Shown here in pieces: positions 60,881-64,000 of a DNA stretch of 64,000 bases. The stretch comes from DASYXW01 sp035934405. Lineage in GTDB: Bacteria; Acidobacteriota; Terriglobia; UBA7540. A model generated the notes under the pieces. The model was not told the origin of the DNA. It made no database searches and saw only the letters and a program-made list of their open reading frames with translations. Numbering within the stretch: position 1 is the stretch's first letter; the number at the start of each line of letters is the position of its first letter. The position numbers and the translations under genes are program-made. The stretch spans positions 1-64,000 of the forward strand of contig DASYXW010000044.1 of assembly GCA_035934405.1 (NCBI GenBank), given 5' to 3'.

Positions 60881-61093
60881 GTGGAAAAACTCCAAGGCAA
60901 GGTAAAGTGGTTCAACAATACCAAGGGCTACGGATTCATCGGGCGGGACGCCGGGCCCGACGTGTTCGTGCATTATTCGGCGATCAGCATGGAGGGCTTC
61001 AAGAGCCTGCAGGAAGGCGACGCGGTGGAGTTCGAGGTGGTGCAAGGCCAGAAGGGACCACAAGCCGACAAGGTGGCCAAGCTCTCGCAATAA
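60881..61093 (+). CDS. Cold-shock protein (CspA family)
   Basis: A 70-residue single OB-fold RNA chaperone. RNP1 is KGYGFI and RNP2 is DVFVHYSAI; KVKWFNNTKG is canonical. I chose the GTG at 60881 because AAGGAGG lies eight bases upstream and because the result MEKLQGKVKWF matches family starts; an ATG at 60863 within that site is the alternative. A second Csp gene is at 63191. Confidence 0.93.
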   Translation: MEKLQGKVKWFNNTKGYGFIGRDAGPDVFVHYSAISMEGFKSLQEGDAVEFEVVQGQKGPQADKVAKLSQ

Positions 61094-61256
61094 TCGCTTC
61101 TCGAAAGCAGGCCTTGATTTCCTCTCCGGCAAGAGGGACAATGTGTCCCGGCTGGGAGAGGGCGTGGAGTGTGCCCCTTCATGGCTGTGGAAGTTGTGCC
61201 GCGCCCAAAGGGGAACTCATCATGAGCTCGGTTCAAGCGGCAGAGAGGTGGTTACC

Positions 61257-61982
61257 GTGAGGAAGACGATCCTTGTCGCGATGGCGATTGTAGCAGTGGG
61301 GTCAGCGCCTCGATGCGATGCCCGATCTGGGGCTTCGGCTGCGGCGCTAACGCCGGGCGTCACGGCGGCGCCGGCCACTACAACTACGGGGACTGCTGGC
61401 GTTCCGTACCGGTACGACACCCGGTTCCTCACTGTCCCGGCTGAAACCGAGGCGTCTGTCCAACTCCTGTCCGGCATTCACACCCAGGTCAGCCGCGTGG
61501 ACGACCCGGTCGCCGGCAGACTCCTTCAATCCGTCTACGTCGACGGCCAAATCGCTTTGCCGTCCGGCAGCTTGCTCTACGGCCGCATTACTCACGTCCG
61601 CGCGGCGGGGCGCATGCATCGCGCCGGAGAGTTGGGCTTCCGCTTCGAACAGATCAGCCTTCCGAACGGTGACTTGGAGCCGATTAACGCCGTGCTGGCG
61701 TCGCTCGAGCGGCCAGGACACCTGCGGCTGGATCGCGAAGGTTATCTGAAGGGCGGTCGTGGCCTTTCATGGCGGCAGATGGCCCTCGGGTTGGGCGGCG
61801 GTGGAGCTGTCGCCGCCGTGGGCGTCGAGGCGGCGGCGCTGGGGACCGTGTTGCCGGCCGGCGCCGCGGCCCTGGTCGGGTACGAGATTTTCTGGCCCCG
61901 GGGAGAGGACGTTCACCTTCCTCCCGACACTCACTGCAGGATTCGTCTGGATTATTCGCTCACCGTGCGCAACCAGTCATGA
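61257..61982 (+). CDS. Exported protein of unknown function
   Basis: A 241-residue product with a signal-like N-terminus, a Thr/Ala-rich stretch, and a beta-rich middle. The middle reads PVAGRLLQSVYVDGQIALPSGSLLYGRITHVR, a pattern seen in proteins with VirB10/TrbI-like or similar surface beta domains. A Gly/Ala hydrophobic segment near 190-220 may be membrane-associated. I do not recognise the family with confidence. The GTG at 61257 has GAGGTGG six bases upstream. Confidence 0.65.
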   Translation: MRKTILVAMAIVAVGSAPRCDARSGASAAALTPGVTAAPATTTTGTAGVPYRYDTRFLTVPAETEASVQLLSGIHTQVSRVDDPVAGRLLQSVYVDGQIALPSGSLLYGRITHVRAAGRMHRAGELGFRFEQISLPNGDLEPINAVLASLERPGHLRLDREGYLKGGRGLSWRQMALGLGGGGAVAAVGVEAAALGTVLPAGAAALVGYEIFWPRGEDVHLPPDTHCRIRLDYSLTVRNQS

Positions 61983-62088
61983 AGGGCAGAAAGCAGAAGG
62001 CGGTACGCAGTAGGCAGCCTTCCCGCTTTTTTTCCGGCCTGGCCCCGGCCTGGCACGAATCGAATCGCGCGTTTCCGAATCACAATTC

Positions 62089-62949
62089 ATGGATCGCCTG
62101 ATCGTCCACAACGATCGCATCATTCCCCTCGACGAGGCACACCTCTCGCCCGGGCAGGCGGGGTTGCTGATGGGCTGGGGCGTGTTCACCACGCTGCGGC
62201 TGTACCGCGGCCAGCCCTTCGAGTTTCATCGCCACTGGCTGCGCATGACCCGCGATGCGGCTCGTCTCAGCGTCCCCATGGTTGACGCCGAGGAAACGGT
62301 TGAGCAGCTTGTCGTCGAGCTTGCGCGCGCTAACGGCCGCGAAGAAGGCATGGCGCGCCTCACATTCATTCGAAATGCCGGTGGAGCTTGGGCCGCATCC
62401 GACGGCTGGCGGGCGACAGATCTTCTGCTGTTCACGCACGAGCTCGCGGCCTGGCCTCGCGCGCATCGCTTGCGGATCCAACCCCGGGCCGTGTTTTCCG
62501 GCGGCGTCTTCGCCGGCGCCAAGATGCTTTCGTGGGCACAGAACTCTCTGTTGCTCGAGCGCGCCCGCGCCGACGGCTTCGATGACGTGCTGCTGCTGAA
62601 CGAGCGTGGGCAGCTTGCGGAGTGTACCTCCGCCAACGTTTTCCTGGTCCGCGCCGGCGAAGTCCTGACGCCGCCGCTTTCCTCCGGATGCCTGCCGGGC
62701 GTGACCCGCGAGATCTTGCTCGAGATGGCGCCGGAAGCGGGCGTCAGACTCGTCGAACGGGAACTGACCACCGCCGATCTCGCCCAGGCGCAAGAGGTGT
62801 TCATCAGCTCAACCACGCGCGAAGTCGCGCCGGTCACAAGCATCGCCCCCGATTGGCACTACACCGCGCCCGGCGAACTGACTCTTAGGCTAGAGGCCGC
62901 GTTCCGGCGCTACGCCGACGCCTCGCTCGAACTGAAAGCGCGGGTTTGA
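62089..62949 (+). CDS. Class IV PLP-dependent aminotransferase
   Basis: A 286-residue enzyme of the branched-chain aminotransferase / aminodeoxychorismate lyase fold. The PLP lysine is K145 (GAKMLSWAQN), with E178 (LAECTSANVFLV) and GCLPGVTREILLEMA following. Overall length and RANGREEGMARLTFIRN fit either BCAT-like or ADC lyase-like enzymes; specificity is not decided. It stands alone between an unknown gene and a cold-shock gene. Confidence 0.85.
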   Translation: MDRLIVHNDRIIPLDEAHLSPGQAGLLMGWGVFTTLRLYRGQPFEFHRHWLRMTRDAARLSVPMVDAEETVEQLVVELARANGREEGMARLTFIRNAGGAWAASDGWRATDLLLFTHELAAWPRAHRLRIQPRAVFSGGVFAGAKMLSWAQNSLLLERARADGFDDVLLLNERGQLAECTSANVFLVRAGEVLTPPLSSGCLPGVTREILLEMAPEAGVRLVERELTTADLAQAQEVFISSTTREVAPVTSIAPDWHYTAPGELTLRLEAAFRRYADASLELKARV

Positions 62950-63040
62950 CGAGCCGTGTGATTGAGCTCGGCCCCAACCTCAACTTGGGTGGACGCCCCC
63001 CGCCACAAAACTTTTACTAGCTTAATCATTTCCAGACGTG

Positions 63041-63046
63041 TATACT
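63041..63046 (+). promoter_or_regulatory. Possible -10 element of cold-shock gene 2
   Basis: TATACT lies about 145 bases upstream of the ATG, in a lower-GC stretch. A leader of that length is typical for cold-shock mRNAs. A matching -35 element is not clear. Confidence 0.35.
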
Positions 63047-63190
63047 GTACAAGCTTGATCAGTTTTTGTGACCCGTTACCAGTAACAAGAGTGCGGCCAC
63101 AGAATCTTTGCTTGTGTGGCTGTTTTGTTTTGGCGAGTGGTTGCGAGAGCGGAACAAGAAATCTCAACATTAAAGGAAAAAAGAACAATC

Positions 63191-63397
63191 ATGGACAGAG
63201 AACAAGGTACGGTGAAGTGGTTTAACAACGCCAAGGGCTATGGGTTCATCCAGCGCTCTTCGGGCGATGATGTTTTCGTGCACCACTCGGCCATCCAGGG
63301 GGAAGGTTACAAGTCGCTGAACGAGGGCGAGGCGGTGGAGTTCACCGTTACCAAGGGTCCCAAAGGACTCCAAGCGGAAAACGTGGCGAAGCTCTAA
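63191..63397 (+). CDS. Cold-shock protein (CspA family), second copy
   Basis: A 68-residue OB-fold protein with GTVKWFNNAKGYGFI and DVFVHHSAI. It differs from the first copy at many positions, so the two are distinct paralogs. The ATG at 63191 gives MDREQGTVKWF. AAAGGAAAA lies upstream at a longer than usual distance. The long leader suggests post-transcriptional control. Confidence 0.94.
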   Translation: MDREQGTVKWFNNAKGYGFIQRSSGDDVFVHHSAIQGEGYKSLNEGEAVEFTVTKGPKGLQAENVAKL

Positions 63398-63445
63398 GCT
63401 GAGCCGAGGCTTTCAACCTTGATATTCCGGCGTGAGCCGGGACGT

Positions 63446-63523
63446 GGGAGTCGGGAGCCAGAAGCCAGCAGTCAAGCAGGGCGTTTGCCTTACCGTGACT
63501 CCTTACTTCTGGCTCCTAACTCT
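63446..63523. repeat. Inverted heptad arrays without a gene
   Basis: Four units GGGAGTC, GGGAGCC, AGAAGCC and AGCAGTC (63446-63473) face four units TGACTCC, TTACTTC, TGGCTCC and TAACTCT (63496-63523) in inverted orientation, separated by only 22 bases. It has the array layout of the four-helix cassettes without the gene. Confidence 0.75.
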
Positions 63524-63554
63524 TGGGGCGTGGCGCGTCCGTGCTGAACCTAAT

Positions 63555-63845
63555 ATGCACATCCAATACCTGGGGTTTCAACCTCAAGCGCGCGGCCGCG
63601 ACTACTCGTACCGCGTGATCGACGCCAAGTCCGCGGACCGCGAGTTCATCTTCACTATCTCCCACGAGGCTTTTGCCGAGAGGCATATCCCGTTTCAGGA
63701 CGGAGCCGATATCTGCTATCAGAAGCTACAGAGGGCGCTGGACCTCGAAACTGCGGAACAGCCTCTCGCCCGCCGTTCCATGCTTTCCGACCAGGAGCTC
63801 GACGAATACCGGGAAAAGCACCGTCCCGCCAAGCGCCGGGCATGA
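63555..63845 (+). CDS. Small conserved-looking protein of unknown function
   Basis: A 96-residue acidic/basic protein (MHIQYLGFQPQARGRDYSYRV, FIFTISHEAFAERHIPFQDGADICYQKL) with no signal peptide. The look of the sequence, with balanced composition and a clear hydrophobic pattern, supports a real gene. I do not recognise its family. No clear ribosome site is present and the heptad pair lies just upstream. Confidence 0.55.
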   Translation: MHIQYLGFQPQARGRDYSYRVIDAKSADREFIFTISHEAFAERHIPFQDGADICYQKLQRALDLETAEQPLARRSMLSDQELDEYREKHRPAKRRA

Positions 63846-64000
63846 ACTCGCCGCTGGACGGGACCTTGCGCCCCGTTTCACTGTGAGCCCTCGCACATGG
63901 CGTCAGTAGGACCCCAAGCCTCGCTTGACGACCCGACGGCTTATTCCCTACACTAGATGTTGTTCCGTTCCGCGGGGGACCCGCACCTATGCGACTCAGA
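63846..64000. other. Window end, no feature recognised
   Basis: I see no gene or structured RNA in this last stretch. Confidence 0.4.

Overview
This 64 kb window looks like chromosomal DNA of an acidobacterium, most likely of the Terriglobia/'Acidobacteriae' type. The lineage is inferred from content, not from a marker tree. GC is high. The gene set includes paired VWFA-domain secreted proteins, a GloVer-repeat protein, DUF2911, secreted S9, M28 and S53 peptidases, a tyrosinase, glycine- and proline-rich TonB proteins and an ExbB/ExbD/TPR cluster. I see no rRNA, tRNA, CRISPR array, phage module or complete insertion sequence.

Layout. 1-3.2 kb: accessory region with a DEDDh exonuclease-BRCT protein, a PIN-like protein and a repeat-associated ORF. 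3.2-6.1 kb: a FabZ-type dehydratase and two tandem VWFA proteins. 6.1-19.6 kb, minus strand: deoB, PAP2 phosphatase, DUF2911, M28 and S9 exopeptidases, cysteine dioxygenase, RluD-type synthase, lspA, ileS and the mpg-type glycosylase. 19.7-24.2 kb, plus strand: a secreted beta-propeller protein, a DoxX protein, a palindrome-rich stretch with a decayed repeat-associated ORF, and a TonB protein. 24.2-30.2 kb, minus strand: RfaE/HldE-type kinase, holA, GT39, a small secreted protein and tyrosinase. 30.5-36.3 kb: GloVer protein, lexA, S53 peptidase, a histone H1-like protein and an orphan sugar-binding lipoprotein.

36.4-53.6 kb is one long minus-strand block. Read in its own direction it runs lpd, lipB, two E1-alpha genes, a VOC protein, E1-beta, a four-helix-bundle gene, E2, YIP1, tgt, yajC, secD, secF, TonB, ExbB, ExbD, ExbD and a TPR lipoprotein. 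Thus lipoate transfer sits with a branched-chain/pyruvate-type 2-oxoacid dehydrogenase, queuosine modification with Sec translocation, and energy transduction closes the block. 53.8-58.1 kb, plus strand, is a tetrapyrrole operon: ccsA/hemX-like, hemA, a second four-helix-bundle gene, hemC, hemD. 58.2-64 kb holds a LytTR regulator, a NUDIX hydrolase, two cold-shock proteins, a class IV aminotransferase and small unknown proteins.

The most unusual signal is repeat-based. Short arrays of degenerate 7-nt units occur at many gene junctions. Both four-helix-bundle (S23-type) genes are bracketed by such arrays in inverted orientation, each as a 420-440 bp cassette inside a conserved operon. At least two further inverted array pairs carry no gene. 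Other repeat families are a three-arm cruciform at two convergent gene junctions, a 32-nt palindromic element (30/32 identical in two copies, both just downstream of genes), TTGACTCA palindromes, and a palindrome inside the E2 coding sequence. A four-helix-bundle gene with inverted heptad arrays as a mobile or relic cassette is my best candidate for an undescribed system; mobility is inference.
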